A DNA stretch of 64,000 bases from Sulfurimonas sp. Lineage in GTDB: Bacteria > Campylobacterota > Campylobacteria > Campylobacterales > Sulfurimonadaceae. The position numbers and the translations under genes are program-made. The DNA lies in assembly GCF_029027585.1 (NCBI RefSeq), contig NZ_CP093397.1:1291405-1355404 (forward strand), in the 5' to 3' direction. The notes under the pieces are model-generated. The model ran no database searches. It was not told where the DNA came from and saw only the letters and a program-made list of their open reading frames with translations. Shown one piece after another: positions 13,294 through 22,353 of this stretch; the first letter of the stretch is position 1, and each line of letters opens with the position of its first letter.

Positions 13294-13640
13294 ATACATT
13301 TCTTTAATTAGAAATACAATTCGTTCACTACCTTGTTTAGTGTATTAGCGCTAAAGCGCAGAAGTTATTTAGTTCTTTGAAGATGTAAACTTAATAGGCA
13401 GTTTTAACTGTTTGTTTAGCCTTACAGAGGTCACAGCTTTAATATTTCATTGCTTTGCAATAAAATATTCAACCAATGACCCCGATTATCTACTAAGATG
13501 GTGTTGTACCCCACTTACGCTTTAGCGACGGGAGTATCGGCTTTTAGAGCCAGACTTTAGCAATTAATATTTAATGAGTACTCACTCATATTGACTCATA
13601 CAGTCACATATAAAAATACTTAGGTATCTTTATATGTGAT
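13294..13640 (+). other. 23S-5S spacer
   Basis: About 350 bp, long for this spacer. Contains the 3' arm of the 23S processing stem (13322-13335). No tRNA or protein gene seen. Confidence 0.7.
13322..13335 (+). other. 23S processing stem, 3' arm
   Basis: CGTTCACTACCTTG pairs perfectly with 10316-10329. Confidence 0.8.
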
Positions 13641-13761
13641 TGTCTAGGTGGCTATAGAGAGAGGGAAACGCCTGGTCCCATTCCGAACCCAGAAGCTAAG
13701 CCTCTCATCGCTGATAATACTGCAGATTGCATCTGTGGGAATGTAGGTCGCTGCCTAGTTG
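13641..13761 (+). rRNA. rrf: 5S ribosomal RNA
   Basis: About 120 nt with the diagnostic TCCCATTCCGAACCCAGAAG (13677-13696). The ends TGTCTAGG and CCTAGTTG are placed by comparison with E. coli 5S. No strong terminator hairpin follows, only T-rich sequence (13790-13830). Confidence 0.93.
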
Positions 13762-13888
13762 ATCATTTCTTACTTACTTCTTAAACTATTTTTACTAATA
13801 CCTTCTATTTTTTTTACTTTTTTATTCTATTAAACTTTTATTTATCTCCCAGACATTATCTATTTTATCCATATTTACTTTTAACAAC

Positions 13889-14850
13889 GCCAATTCAAAT
13901 AGTAAGTGCAACACCTGATTAAACTGCTACATAAGATGAAGTAATTGTATCGAAAAATACTTCTGCTGGTGTTTTGTACCCAAGTATCTTTCTAGGTCTA
14001 CGATTTAGTTTATTCTGAACTTCAACAATTTGTTCATCTGTGATGTCTATAAAAGGCATCTTCTTTGGAAAATATTCTCTAATCAAACCATTAGCACCCC
14101 AAGGGCATTTGTCACTTTGTTCGGGCATATGTTCATTTAAACCTCTTTGCCAAGACTGATATGGATTAGCAAAGTAAAACTCAGTATCAAGTGCTTTAGC
14201 TACTTCTTCATGATATGAAAACTCTTTACCATTATCACTTGTAATTGTCAGTGTATGAGCTTGAAAAGGTTTCAATAAATGGACGATTGCATCTGTCACA
14301 ACTCTAGCTTGTTTGGCTGGTACTTTTTTCATTAGTGTGAACTTTGAATTTCTATCTACAAGCGTAACTATTGCTTGATGATGGTTCTTCCCAATAATAG
14401 TATCAACTTCCCAATCACCAACTCTTGATTTATCTTCCACTACAGCTGGTCTGAAATCTATTGGTATGCGGTTCTTTATTTGTCCACGACTGCGGTATGA
14501 AGCACTTCTTTTGGTGTACTTCTTATTTTTATGTCTAAGGTATTTATAGAGGTTCCCACCACTTCGTTTGTTGTGGTAAATATATCTATATATAGTTTCG
14601 TGGCTTACAGGTCTTAAATCTTCAAGAGCCATTCGTCCACTTATCTGCTCAGGACTCCAGCCTTCTTTCATAGATTTTTTTATATAGCTTGTGTGCTTCT
14701 TGGTAAGTCTTCTATTCTTAGATTTGTACTGATACCTTAATCTTGCACTTATTGTTGCATTAACAGCATTGTATTCATTATTATCAAGTGAGTTTCTTTT
14801 TAGCTCTCTTGATATTGTTGAGTGGTGAACTTCAATATTTATAGCTTATA
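13889..14850 (-). mobile_element. IS30-family insertion sequence, 5'-truncated remnant
   Basis: The transposase end lies at left, with an IS30-type terminal repeat at about 13889-13912 (reading GTTGCACTTACTATTTG on the minus strand). The opposite end is missing: the transposase frame starts in mid-domain and is cut off within 10 bp of the IS3 element at 14851. The element is therefore not autonomous. Confidence 0.8.
13919..14845 (-). pseudogene. IS30-family transposase, N-terminally truncated
   Basis: The frame is open from just after a TAA at 14848-14846 and first encodes the end of the helix-turn-helix (VHHSTISRELKRN), then the linker and the integrase core. The first usable ATG is at 14671. 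DDE residues: Asp in GDWEVDTIIGK, Asp in TSDNGKEF, Glu in RGLNE. After this Glu there are about eleven extra residues (HMPEQSDKCPWG) before NGLIREYFP, where the family normally reads ENxNGLIR. Loss of the start and this insertion make it unlikely to work. Confidence 0.8.
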
Positions 14851-16190
14851 ATGGTTCCCTTTTTCAAGACCAGTAAAACAAGTTTTCTTATTTTACCTCT
14901 TTACGATACCAGTGGTAACAGTTTTGCTCCTTTAGGATCTAAATTATTGACAGCTTTATAATAAACTTCATTTGGAGTTTTATATCCAATCGCCGAATGT
15001 AATCTTTTTTTGTTGTAAGAGTTCATATATATTTTTATTGCTCGATTGAGAGATTTTATATTCTTATATTCATTCAGATAAATTTCTTCATACTTAATAC
15101 TTCGCCAGAATCTTTCGATGCAAATATTATCAGTAGCTCTACCTTTTCCATCCATTGAAATTTTAATGTTGTGTTTTTTGAGAATATCAACATGAACTTT
15201 TGAAGTATATTGACTTCCCTGGTCTGTGTTAAATATCTCTGGTTTAGGATAAAATGCGAGTGCTTCATTTAACACACTTTTAACTAAGGAAATATCCATT
15301 GTGTTAGAAAGTTTCCATGAGAGTATTTTTTTACTATGCCAATCTATTATTGCGGCTAAATATACAAAGCCTTTTTCCAGTTTGATATAAGTAATATCTG
15401 TACTCCAGACTTGATTAGTTTTTTCAATTACAACACGTCCAGCATAATCTCTAAAATCTTTTAGGAGATATGGATACTTATAATGTTCTTTGTTTGCTGT
15501 AGTGGTCTTAGGCTTAGGATACAAGGCTTCTATACCCATATACTTCATAGCTTTCTTAACGAACTTTTTCCCTATGCTATACCCATCTCTTAAAAGTTGA
15601 GCATGAATTCTTCTACTTCCATATGATGGAAAGTCTGAATATATATTATTTATAGCATCTAATATTTTCAAGTCTTTACCTCTACTAAACGGTTTAGTTG
15701 GAGTATAGTACAAACTCGACTTACTTACCTGTAGCAATTGACACTGCTTATTCTGTGATAATTTATGCTTAGCATCAAGTAGAGTTTTTCTCTCTTTAGA
15801 TGAGGCCAAGCTTTTTAGCTTTTCCACAAGAAAATCCTTCTCAACAATTGTCTCTCCAAGTTTTTTTGCAATTGCATCTTTTTCATATTTAAGAGTATCA
15901 ATTTCATCTTTGTATTCTTTTACAACAGTACTTTTATCAAATGCTAATGACATATTCTCAAGAAACTGTTTTTTCCAATTTCTTAAACTTAGAGGTAGGA
16001 CTTCATATCCACTAGCTATTTCATTAACAGTTTTTTCACCCTCTAAAACTTCCAGTACTACTTTTGCTTTAAAATTTGCACTATAACTTTTTCTTTTTGC
16101 ACTCATATTTAATTCCTATATTCTCTATTTCAATTTTATCATTTTTGAAATAAGAAAACAAATTTTACTGGTTCAGTTTTAGGGGTTCAT
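14851..16190 (-). mobile_element. IS3-family insertion sequence, intact copy 1
   Basis: 1340 bp, ends ATGAACCCC and ATGGTTCCC when read inward, both leading to CCAGTAAAA. It is flanked by TATA on both sides (14847-14850 and 16191-16194), a 4-bp target duplication. Same length and apparently the same sequence as the copy at 31550-32889, which implies recent movement. It sits at the broken edge of the IS30 element. Confidence 0.9.
14901..16106 (-). CDS. IS3-family transposase, single frame
   Basis: 401 residues. N-terminal helix-turn-helix (FKAKVVLEVLEGEKTVNEIA, residues 12-31), a coiled-coil stretch (about 65-95), then the HTH_21 region and an rve integrase core with Asp in VWSTDITYI, Asp in FNTDQGSQYTS and Glu in ICIERFWRSIKYEE. 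Most IS3 members make this protein from two frames by -1 frameshifting; here both halves are already fused in one frame. Identical to the product of 31634-32839. Confidence 0.93.
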   Translation of the reverse strand: MSAKRKSYSANFKAKVVLEVLEGEKTVNEIASGYEVLPLSLRNWKKQFLENMSLAFDKSTVVKEYKDEIDTLKYEKDAIAKKLGETIVEKDFLVEKLKSLASSKERKTLLDAKHKLSQNKQCQLLQVSKSSLYYTPTKPFSRGKDLKILDAINNIYSDFPSYGSRRIHAQLLRDGYSIGKKFVKKAMKYMGIEALYPKPKTTTANKEHYKYPYLLKDFRDYAGRVVIEKTNQVWSTDITYIKLEKGFVYLAAIIDWHSKKILSWKLSNTMDISLVKSVLNEALAFYPKPEIFNTDQGSQYTSKVHVDILKKHNIKISMDGKGRATDNICIERFWRSIKYEEIYLNEYKNIKSLNRAIKIYMNSYNKKRLHSAIGYKTPNEVYYKAVNNLDPKGAKLLPLVS

Positions 16191-16552
16191 TATACTTTTA
16201 TAAATTTATCTTGTATATATTTGAAACATTTATGATTTAATTGTGATAATATTGTTACAATTATACACAATGTAAAAATTTTATCACAAAATTTACTTTC
16301 TTAATTTATTCACTAAATTAAATATTTTTATTAAATTGGGTAGTTATTTTGGCTTATTTCCTCTTTTTAGAGTTTAAAAAGTATAATTTACTAACTATTT
16401 ATTCATTTTGGTATTAATTTTTATAAATTATACAATATAAATATATTACTTAATAATGAAGTTTAATAAATAATTAAAATAACCTCTCATATAATAAGTT
16501 TAATCAAGATAATAATTTATCTTAAAATATATATTTACTCATAGGAGAGAAA
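16191..16552 (+). other. AT-rich region upstream of the FadL-type gene
   Basis: About 360 bp with no gene, very AT-rich. The end nearest the gene holds a possible -10 box and an inverted repeat (see next entry). Nothing else identifiable. Confidence 0.6.
16490..16523 (+). promoter_or_regulatory. Possible -10 box and operator of the FadL-type gene
   Basis: TATAAT at 16490-16495 is followed after 10 bp by the inverted repeat AAGATAA-TAAT-TTATCTT (16506-16523), placed where transcription would start. No good -35 is seen. A regulator site is inferred. Confidence 0.35.
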
Positions 16553-17830
16553 ATGAAAAGAACAATTAGATTAGCAGTAGTAGCTGCATTAGCTTTAGGT
16601 GCAACGAGTGCGTTCGCAACAAATGGTGATCACATGATAGGTCTTAGTGCAGACTCTAGAGCTTTAGGTGGAACAGGTGTAGCGATGTTTACAGGTTCAG
16701 CTAATGCTTTAACAAATCCAGCTTTAGTTGCAAAAACTAAATCAAATAGTGAGTTTAACTTTGGTGGAACTATTTTTATGCCCAAGGTTTCATCATCTTC
16801 AACAAAAGGTGCAGTAGGAGCGATAGGAACAGGTGTAGATAAAACAAGTAATCAGCAGTTAAGTATGATCCCCGTTATCTCATTATCTCATAGAATTAAC
16901 GATAAGATGGTTTTTTCATTAGGAATGTTTGGTACAGCAGGTATGGGAACCGACTATAGAGGAAGTCAAGGTGTTAATAATGCAACTGGTAATGTAGATT
17001 TATATAATATGAGGAGTTCATTGATGCTAATGCAATTTGCTCCATCACTTGCTTATGGAACTGACACCTTTGGTGTTGGTGTGACAGGTATAGCTCAATA
17101 TGGGACATTATCTATTGATTTTGATCAAAATCCAACTACTCATATTGGGAATGGCCCTTCAGATGATTATGGCTTTGGTTTTCAACTTGGTGCTTATTAT
17201 AATCCTATGAAAGCATTAACAATTGGTGCAGTATATAAGTCTTCAATAGAGATGAATTATAGAGATCAAATCTCTAAAGCAGCCGCAGCATTTGGTTATG
17301 GAGCTAATGTAGCAGGTGGTGGACTTGCAGCTAAAGGTGATGAGTTAGAGCAACCAGCTGAATATGGCATTGGTATAGCGTATGATATGGATAAAATGAC
17401 ATATACTATGGACTTTAAACAAATTCAATGGGGAGATGCAAAAGGTTATAAAGATTTTGGTTGGGAAAACCAAACAGTTTATGCTCTTGGTGTTAGATAC
17501 AAAACAGATAAGTTTTGGTTAGGTGGTGGTTTTAACTATGGTAAAAACCCTATCCCTGATAATAAAAGTACAAAAAGTGTCGCTGGTGGAGCAAATACAG
17601 ATGGTGATACAATGAACATGTTTAACTATGTTATGTTTCCTGCAACTGTTGAGTCAACGATTACTTTTGGTGGCGGTTATAGTTTAAGTAAAAATCTTGC
17701 ATTAGATATGGCATTTACATACGCTCCAGAAACTAGTAATACAGTAAGTGCTAAAACAGTTGGAGCAGGCGATATTACTACAAAACATCAACAAACTGCA
17801 ATAACAGTAGCCGCAAAATTCGAGTTTTAA
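16553..17830 (+). CDS. FadL/OmpP1/TodX-family outer-membrane transport protein
   Basis: A 425-residue beta-barrel for hydrophobic compounds. It has a Sec signal peptide (cleavage after AFA, residue 22) and the family N terminus that plugs the barrel (TNGDHMIGLSADSRALGG, then NALTNPALVA). The rest alternates aromatic and glycine residues and ends in a terminal Phe, as barrel proteins do. E. coli FadL takes up long-chain fatty acids, but in sulfur oxidisers the substrate is open. Perfect GGAGAG ribosome site. It has its own terminator and lies just upstream of two DUF302-like genes. Confidence 0.88.
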   Translation: MKRTIRLAVVAALALGATSAFATNGDHMIGLSADSRALGGTGVAMFTGSANALTNPALVAKTKSNSEFNFGGTIFMPKVSSSSTKGAVGAIGTGVDKTSNQQLSMIPVISLSHRINDKMVFSLGMFGTAGMGTDYRGSQGVNNATGNVDLYNMRSSLMLMQFAPSLAYGTDTFGVGVTGIAQYGTLSIDFDQNPTTHIGNGPSDDYGFGFQLGAYYNPMKALTIGAVYKSSIEMNYRDQISKAAAAFGYGANVAGGGLAAKGDELEQPAEYGIGIAYDMDKMTYTMDFKQIQWGDAKGYKDFGWENQTVYALGVRYKTDKFWLGGGFNYGKNPIPDNKSTKSVAGGANTDGDTMNMFNYVMFPATVESTITFGGGYSLSKNLALDMAFTYAPETSNTVSAKTVGAGDITTKHQQTAITVAAKFEF

Positions 17831-17850
17831 AGCAAACTCTTCTTCAACAA

Positions 17851-17880
17851 GATGTCACCTTTCTGGTGACATCCCTTTTC
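17851..17880 (+). terminator. Rho-independent terminator after the FadL-type gene
   Basis: A 9-bp stem (GATGTCACC / GGTGACATC) with loop TTTCT, then CCTTTTC. Confidence 0.75.
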
Positions 17881-17905
17881 AAGTTAAAATTTCAGATGAA
17901 TTATT

Positions 17906-17937
17906 TTATTATTATGATACAATTATCATAATAATAA
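17906..17937. promoter_or_regulatory. Long perfect palindrome upstream of the DUF302-like pair
   Basis: Two 14-bp arms (TTATTATTATGATA / TATCATAATAATAA) around CAAT, 50 bp before the start codon at 17987. A second smaller palindrome GATAATTATC lies at about 17952-17961. This looks like a repressor operator; Fur boxes have similar GATAAT composition, but the identity is a guess. Confidence 0.45.
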
Positions 17938-17986
17938 AGTGATAGCTTTGTGATAATTATCGCTTAATCCCACTTAAGGAAAAAAA

Positions 17987-18988
17987 ATGTTAATAAAACT
18001 TTTAAAAACAATACTTGCACTTAGTATTGCTGCTACTATTGCTTTTGGCGCAGAGGCTGTAAGATTTAATGTAGTCGATGGAGATGCTGAGAAACAATAC
18101 AACGCTCTTGTAAATAAAAAGATAGAGAGTGTTGGTTTTATTCTCTCAGATCCTCATGCTAGAATAAATGACGCGTATAAAGTTAAGTATGGCACAAAAA
18201 CTTTAGAAGATGGTAAGCCAAATCCTCAATATGACCCTGAGTGGGTTGAGCGTTTAGATAACCTTGGTTTTTTCTCAGTTGCAAATGATGAGGCACTTCG
18301 TCCATTACTTTTAAAGGCTCCAGAGCTTGGTGGATTTTCACCATTTAACCTTCATATATATAAAAATAAGAATGAAAACAAAACTTATGTTGGACATATA
18401 GTTCCATCTTTGATGCTTGATATTGTAGGGGTTAAAGATAAGGCTATAAGAAGTGAGTTTGAAGCTATGTTTCCTGCTCTTGATGAGTTAGTGCAAAAAG
18501 AGATTGGTGGAAAAGTTGAGATAAGTCAATATAGCTCTTTACCTGCAAAAAAGATGATGAACTTTGAGGTAATTTTTGATAGACCAGCAGATTTGGAAGA
18601 TTATCTTGATGAATTTCAAGAAGGTCTTGAAGAAGCGTTTGAAGATAAAGAGTATATTATTGCTGGATTTAAGAACTTTAAAGAAGCATATGATGATGCT
18701 GATTTAGAGTTTGATAAATATGATGCATATTTTGTTTACTCTTTATGTCATTTTACATACTCGTACAATATGTTTAACAAAGGTCGTCCAGACGCTGGTG
18801 CTTTTGCTCCTTGTTCTATGTATATGTATATAGAAAAAGATTCAAATAAGTTAATAATTGGTATGCCTATGCTTAGCACTTGGGTAGCTGCTTTAAATAT
18901 AAAAGATAAAGTAATGGGTAAATCAGTTGATGATTTAGATGCTGAAATTATCCAAATTATGAAAAGCTTGGGAGCTAAAGAGATATGA
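17987..18988 (+). CDS. Exported DUF302-like protein
   Basis: 333 residues with a Sec signal peptide (cleavage near AFG-AEA, residues 20-23). The C-terminal half has features I associate with DUF302: GRPDAGAFAPCSMYMYIE followed by a strand and an LSTWVAALNIKD segment. The N-terminal module GFILSDPHARINDAYKVKYG recurs in the truncated gene at 63809, showing a paralogue next to the sox genes. Function is unknown. A periplasmic role in sulfur chemistry is inferred from that paralogy. It overlaps the next gene by 4 nt. Confidence 0.6.
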   Translation: MLIKLLKTILALSIAATIAFGAEAVRFNVVDGDAEKQYNALVNKKIESVGFILSDPHARINDAYKVKYGTKTLEDGKPNPQYDPEWVERLDNLGFFSVANDEALRPLLLKAPELGGFSPFNLHIYKNKNENKTYVGHIVPSLMLDIVGVKDKAIRSEFEAMFPALDELVQKEIGGKVEISQYSSLPAKKMMNFEVIFDRPADLEDYLDEFQEGLEEAFEDKEYIIAGFKNFKEAYDDADLEFDKYDAYFVYSLCHFTYSYNMFNKGRPDAGAFAPCSMYMYIEKDSNKLIIGMPMLSTWVAALNIKDKVMGKSVDDLDAEIIQIMKSLGAKEI

Positions 18989-19830
18989 AAAAGTTACTTG
19001 CAAGTTTAGTTACAGTATCGATTTTTGTTTTAACTGGATGTAGTGCATCTGGACCAGAGGCACCAAAAACTGGACTAGAAGGCAAAGAAATTAGTGCCTA
19101 TCTTCAAGGCTCTTTCATAGATGCTAAAGAGGCGCAGAGCAAACTTGAAAATGCTGGTTTTGAAGTAATTGCAACTTATAAGCCTGTGAAAAAAGGTACC
19201 ACTATTGTTTTTACAAATGAAGCTTTAAAAACACAAGCTGCAAAACCAGGTCGCGCACATGCGGCAGTTTTACGAATGTTTGTTGATAAAAAAGAACAAA
19301 CTATAAGTATTACTAACCCTGTGTATTTTGGAAAAGCATTTATGCAAGTACAATATAATCACGCAGTTTTTAATGCTCAACTAGAAGCTATAAATAAAGA
19401 ATTTGCAGGACTTAAAGGTTCAAAAGACAAACTAAAATTTGATAATTTGAGTGGGTTTCATTTTATGATGGGTATGCCTTATTATAAAGATGTAGACGAA
19501 TTAGGACTTGGAACAAATGAAGAGTTACTAGCAAAAGCAAAAACCTATAAAAAAGGGAAGCTTCTTATATTTGAACTTAAACTTTCTGATCGTAGTACAC
19601 TTTTGGGTTACGATTTAGGAAAAAGAACAAAAAAATTCGTTAAAAAGATAGGTAGAGCAAATGCTACTGTTCTTCCTTATTGTATTTCTATTGAGAATGG
19701 GAAAGCTAGTTCTTTAGAAGCTAAATACTATCTAGCTTTAAGTTATCCGCTTTTAACTATGGGAGAGTTTATGACTATTGGTTCTGTACCAGGTGCTATA
19801 GTAAAAGACTTAAGAAAGCCTTTTAAATAA
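18985..19830 (+). CDS. Lipoprotein with DUF302-like domain
   Basis: 281 residues with a lipoprotein signal (LTGC lipobox, Cys at residue 19). Residues 50-110 (LENAGFEVIATYKPVKKGTT, then AHAAVLRMFVD) resemble the DUF302 fold. Its start overlaps the stop of the preceding gene (ATGA), so the two are coupled and probably interact or act in sequence at the membrane. Function unknown. Confidence 0.5.
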   Translation: MKKLLASLVTVSIFVLTGCSASGPEAPKTGLEGKEISAYLQGSFIDAKEAQSKLENAGFEVIATYKPVKKGTTIVFTNEALKTQAAKPGRAHAAVLRMFVDKKEQTISITNPVYFGKAFMQVQYNHAVFNAQLEAINKEFAGLKGSKDKLKFDNLSGFHFMMGMPYYKDVDELGLGTNEELLAKAKTYKKGKLLIFELKLSDRSTLLGYDLGKRTKKFVKKIGRANATVLPYCISIENGKASSLEAKYYLALSYPLLTMGEFMTIGSVPGAIVKDLRKPFK

Positions 19831-19842
19831 AGCTTGTTATTT

Positions 19843-19870
19843 CATCCATTTTACTTTAGCAAAATGGATG
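19843..19870. terminator. Hairpin between convergent genes
   Basis: A perfect 10-bp stem (CATCCATTTT / AAAATGGATG) around an 8-base loop lies between the lipoprotein gene and purM. A T-tract is lacking, so termination is likely but not certain. Confidence 0.45.
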
Positions 19871-19922
19871 CAGGCATTCGCGGTGAGGCTTTAGCCGAGG
19901 AAGTACTCTTGGGGTGTAGTGC

Positions 19923-20918
19923 CTAGACCATTACAGCTTCGCGTTTACCCTCTTTAATCTCACCTATTAAGTAACCATCAGTTTTTGATAAAATAGTATC
20001 AATATTTTTATCTTCAACTACAAGTATCATTCCTACACCCATGTTAAAGGCTCTAAACATTTCATCAGCATCTACATGTTGTCCAATTAAGTTAAAAATA
20101 GGAAGAACTTTTATGGAGTCTTTTTTTACTTCCGCCATTAAGCCTTCAGGTAAAACACGAGGAAGATTTTCAACTATTCCACCACCTGTGATATGAGCCA
20201 TTCCAACGATTTCATTTTTTAACTCTTTAAACATTTTTACATAGATATTTGTTGGTTCAAGTAGAGTTTGAATAAGAGGTTTGCCATTGAAATCTTCATT
20301 AAAGTCTAGTTTCATCTTATCAAAAAGAACTTTTCTAGCAAGAGAAAAACCGTTTGAATGAAGTCCTGAACTTGGAAGAGCAATGAGTTTATGTCCTGCA
20401 CGAACTAAAGAAACTCTATCCATCTCACTTTTCTCAGCAACACCAACTGCAAAACCAGCTAGGTCGTAATCATTTTCTGAGTACATTCCTGGCATTTCCG
20501 CTGTTTCTCCACCAATCAAAGCACATTCACTTCTTATACAACCCTCAGCGATACCTGCAACTACATTTGTAGCTACAGCAACATCAAGTTTTCCAGTTGC
20601 ATAATAATCAAGGAAAAAAGATGGAGTTCCAAAGTTACAAAGCAAGTCATTAACACACATTGCAACTAAATCAATTCCTACTGTGTTATGGATGCCACTA
20701 TCGATAGCTAATTTTAGTTTTGTTCCAACACCGTCTGTTGCAGCAAGCATTACAGGCTCTTTGAAACCTTTTGGAAGCTCAAATGCACCAGCAAAACTTC
20801 CGATGCCACCCAAAACACCTGGAATTTTTGTAGATTTTACTAAAGGTTTGATATTTTCAACGAAACTATTTCCAGCATCTATATCAACACCAGCGTCTTT
20901 ATATGAAATTTGTGACAT
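19923..20918 (-). CDS. purM: Phosphoribosylformylglycinamidine cyclo-ligase (AIR synthetase)
   Basis: Fifth step of purine synthesis, ATP-dependent ring closure to AIR. 331 residues, colinear with PurM: SYKDAGVDIDAGN at the start, LAATDGVGTKLKLA (residues 58-71), ALIGGETAEMPGMY and AHITGGGIVENLPRVLP. Its ATG overlaps the stop of the small upstream gene by one base (TAATG). Confidence 0.96.
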   Translation of the reverse strand: MSQISYKDAGVDIDAGNSFVENIKPLVKSTKIPGVLGGIGSFAGAFELPKGFKEPVMLAATDGVGTKLKLAIDSGIHNTVGIDLVAMCVNDLLCNFGTPSFFLDYYATGKLDVAVATNVVAGIAEGCIRSECALIGGETAEMPGMYSENDYDLAGFAVGVAEKSEMDRVSLVRAGHKLIALPSSGLHSNGFSLARKVLFDKMKLDFNEDFNGKPLIQTLLEPTNIYVKMFKELKNEIVGMAHITGGGIVENLPRVLPEGLMAEVKKDSIKVLPIFNLIGQHVDADEMFRAFNMGVGMILVVEDKNIDTILSKTDGYLIGEIKEGKREAVMV

Positions 20919-21115
20919 TAATTACTTCCTTGATTTGGTAAATCGCATTTTTTAGAGATAATGCAAAGAGGACAAAAATTAAGTATGCCTGCAAGAAGAG
21001 GAATAGCGCCAAGAAAGAACCAAGCATTCCCTGTAATCACACCTGTAACAATCAACGCCGAGCCTAAAAAAATACGAAAAACTCTACAAAACTTTCTAAT
21101 TTTGTTAAAATCCAT
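20918..21115 (-). CDS. Small YgaP-like transmembrane protein (DUF2892)
   Basis: 65 residues: a basic start (KIRKFCRVFRIFLGSALI), two membrane helices and a final GILNFCPLCII motif. This is the transmembrane domain found alone or behind rhodanese in YgaP. Function unknown. It is coupled to purM by a TAATG overlap, with no obvious functional link. Confidence 0.75.
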   Translation of the reverse strand: MDFNKIRKFCRVFRIFLGSALIVTGVITGNAWFFLGAIPLLAGILNFCPLCIISKKCDLPNQGSN

Positions 21116-21214
21116 CTTAAAACCTTTATCTTAAATATTTCGCAATTATATCTATATTAAGTAAAATTAATCCTAATATGCTAAAATCGCGGTAATTAAA
21201 TAAGGAAATATTAA

Positions 21215-21760
21215 ATGAAAGAATTTATTTACCCAGAAATGATGGTACATGTACCCGTTTGTACTAGTAAAAATCCACAAAATGTTTTGATTATTAGTGA
21301 TAATGCGAGTAGATTAGAAGCAGAGATGAAAAAACATGATGAAATCAACTATAAAGTCATATCTTGTTGTGTAGATGCTATTCGTGATGAAGTAGATTCT
21401 AGTGTTGATGTAGTTATCTGTGAAAAATATGATGATAGTGCGATATTAGCACATATTAGTCGTGTTTTAAAAGATGATGGTCAGTTAAGTATTTCTCACC
21501 CATCTTTAAAAGAAGTAGATGCTAATAAATCTTTAATGGGAATCCTTGGAAAGTATTTTAAAGTTGTAATGCCATATAATCTTTATAATGGGTATAGCGC
21601 GCTTATAGCTTCAAAAGAGTACCATCCAACAGCAGATATAAATCTTCATCGTGCTGAAATGTTAGATGATTTGAATTTTTATAATTGTGATGTTCATATT
21701 GCTGCATTTGCAATGGGAAATTATATTCGTAAAGAGTATTTAGGAATTATCAAAAACTAA
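21215..21760 (+). CDS. Spermidine-synthase-like protein without N-terminal domain
   Basis: 181 residues resembling the Rossmann half of epsilonproteobacterial spermidine synthase (SpeE). It has VCTSKNPQNVLIISDNASRLE where SpeE has its SAM-site start, and the C-terminal FYNCDVHIAAFAMGNYIRKE matches the SpeE YYNEDIHRAAFAL region. The roughly 70-residue beta domain of normal SpeE is absent and the frame has no upstream extension. Aminopropyl transfer from decarboxylated SAM to putrescine is therefore doubtful. The stop overlaps coaE (TAATG). Confidence 0.65.
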   Translation: MKEFIYPEMMVHVPVCTSKNPQNVLIISDNASRLEAEMKKHDEINYKVISCCVDAIRDEVDSSVDVVICEKYDDSAILAHISRVLKDDGQLSISHPSLKEVDANKSLMGILGKYFKVVMPYNLYNGYSALIASKEYHPTADINLHRAEMLDDLNFYNCDVHIAAFAMGNYIRKEYLGIIKN

Positions 21761-22353
21761 TGGCTTTCAAGTACGCTATAGCATTAACTGGAGGCATTGC
21801 TACTGGAAAAAGTACGGTTGCATCTTTACTCGCACTAAATGGCATGAGAGTTATAGATGCTGATACTATTTCACATAAAATCCTTGATGCTTCGCATCTT
21901 TGGGTAAAAGAAACTTTTGGTGAAGAGTTTGTTGACGCTTTAAAAGTGAATCGTGAAAAACTTGGAGGTTTGGTTTTTTCTGATGAAGAAAAAAAGAAAC
22001 TTTTAGAAGAGTATTTGCATCCAAAAATACGAGATGAGATAGAACAACTTAGCATAAAACAAGATAGTTTTAAATTTCCTTATCTCATAGACATTCCACT
22101 TTTTTTTGAAAAAGGTGCTTATGAGATAAAAGAGAGTGTTGTTGTTTACACTCCAGCTGTCGTTCAGTTGCAAAGATTTATGAAGAGAAATGCTTACCCA
22201 GAAGAAGAATCTTTAAAACGCATAGCTTCTCAGATGCCAATAGATGAAAAAAAAGCTAGAGCAACTTGGGTTATAGACAACTCTAAAAACTTGAAACATC
22301 TTCAACAAGAGGTAGAAGACTTTGTTGAAAAGATTAAAGGTATTTACCTATGA
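21760..22353 (+). CDS. coaE: Dephospho-CoA kinase
   Basis: Last step of coenzyme A synthesis. P-loop GGIATGKST at residues 10-18, the DADTISHKIL substrate motif, and LIDIPLFFEKG in the middle. 197 residues, normal length. Overlaps its neighbours on both sides (1 nt and 4 nt). Confidence 0.95.
   Translation: MAFKYAIALTGGIATGKSTVASLLALNGMRVIDADTISHKILDASHLWVKETFGEEFVDALKVNREKLGGLVFSDEEKKKLLEEYLHPKIRDEIEQLSIKQDSFKFPYLIDIPLFFEKGAYEIKESVVVYTPAVVQLQRFMKRNAYPEEESLKRIASQMPIDEKKARATWVIDNSKNLKHLQQEVEDFVEKIKGIYL

Noticed and set aside
14846..14851. IS30 transposase broken by the adjacent IS3 insertion
   Set aside because: After removing the IS3 copy and one TATA, the joined upstream sequence still has a stop codon and no IS30 start, so the truncation came first or by another event.
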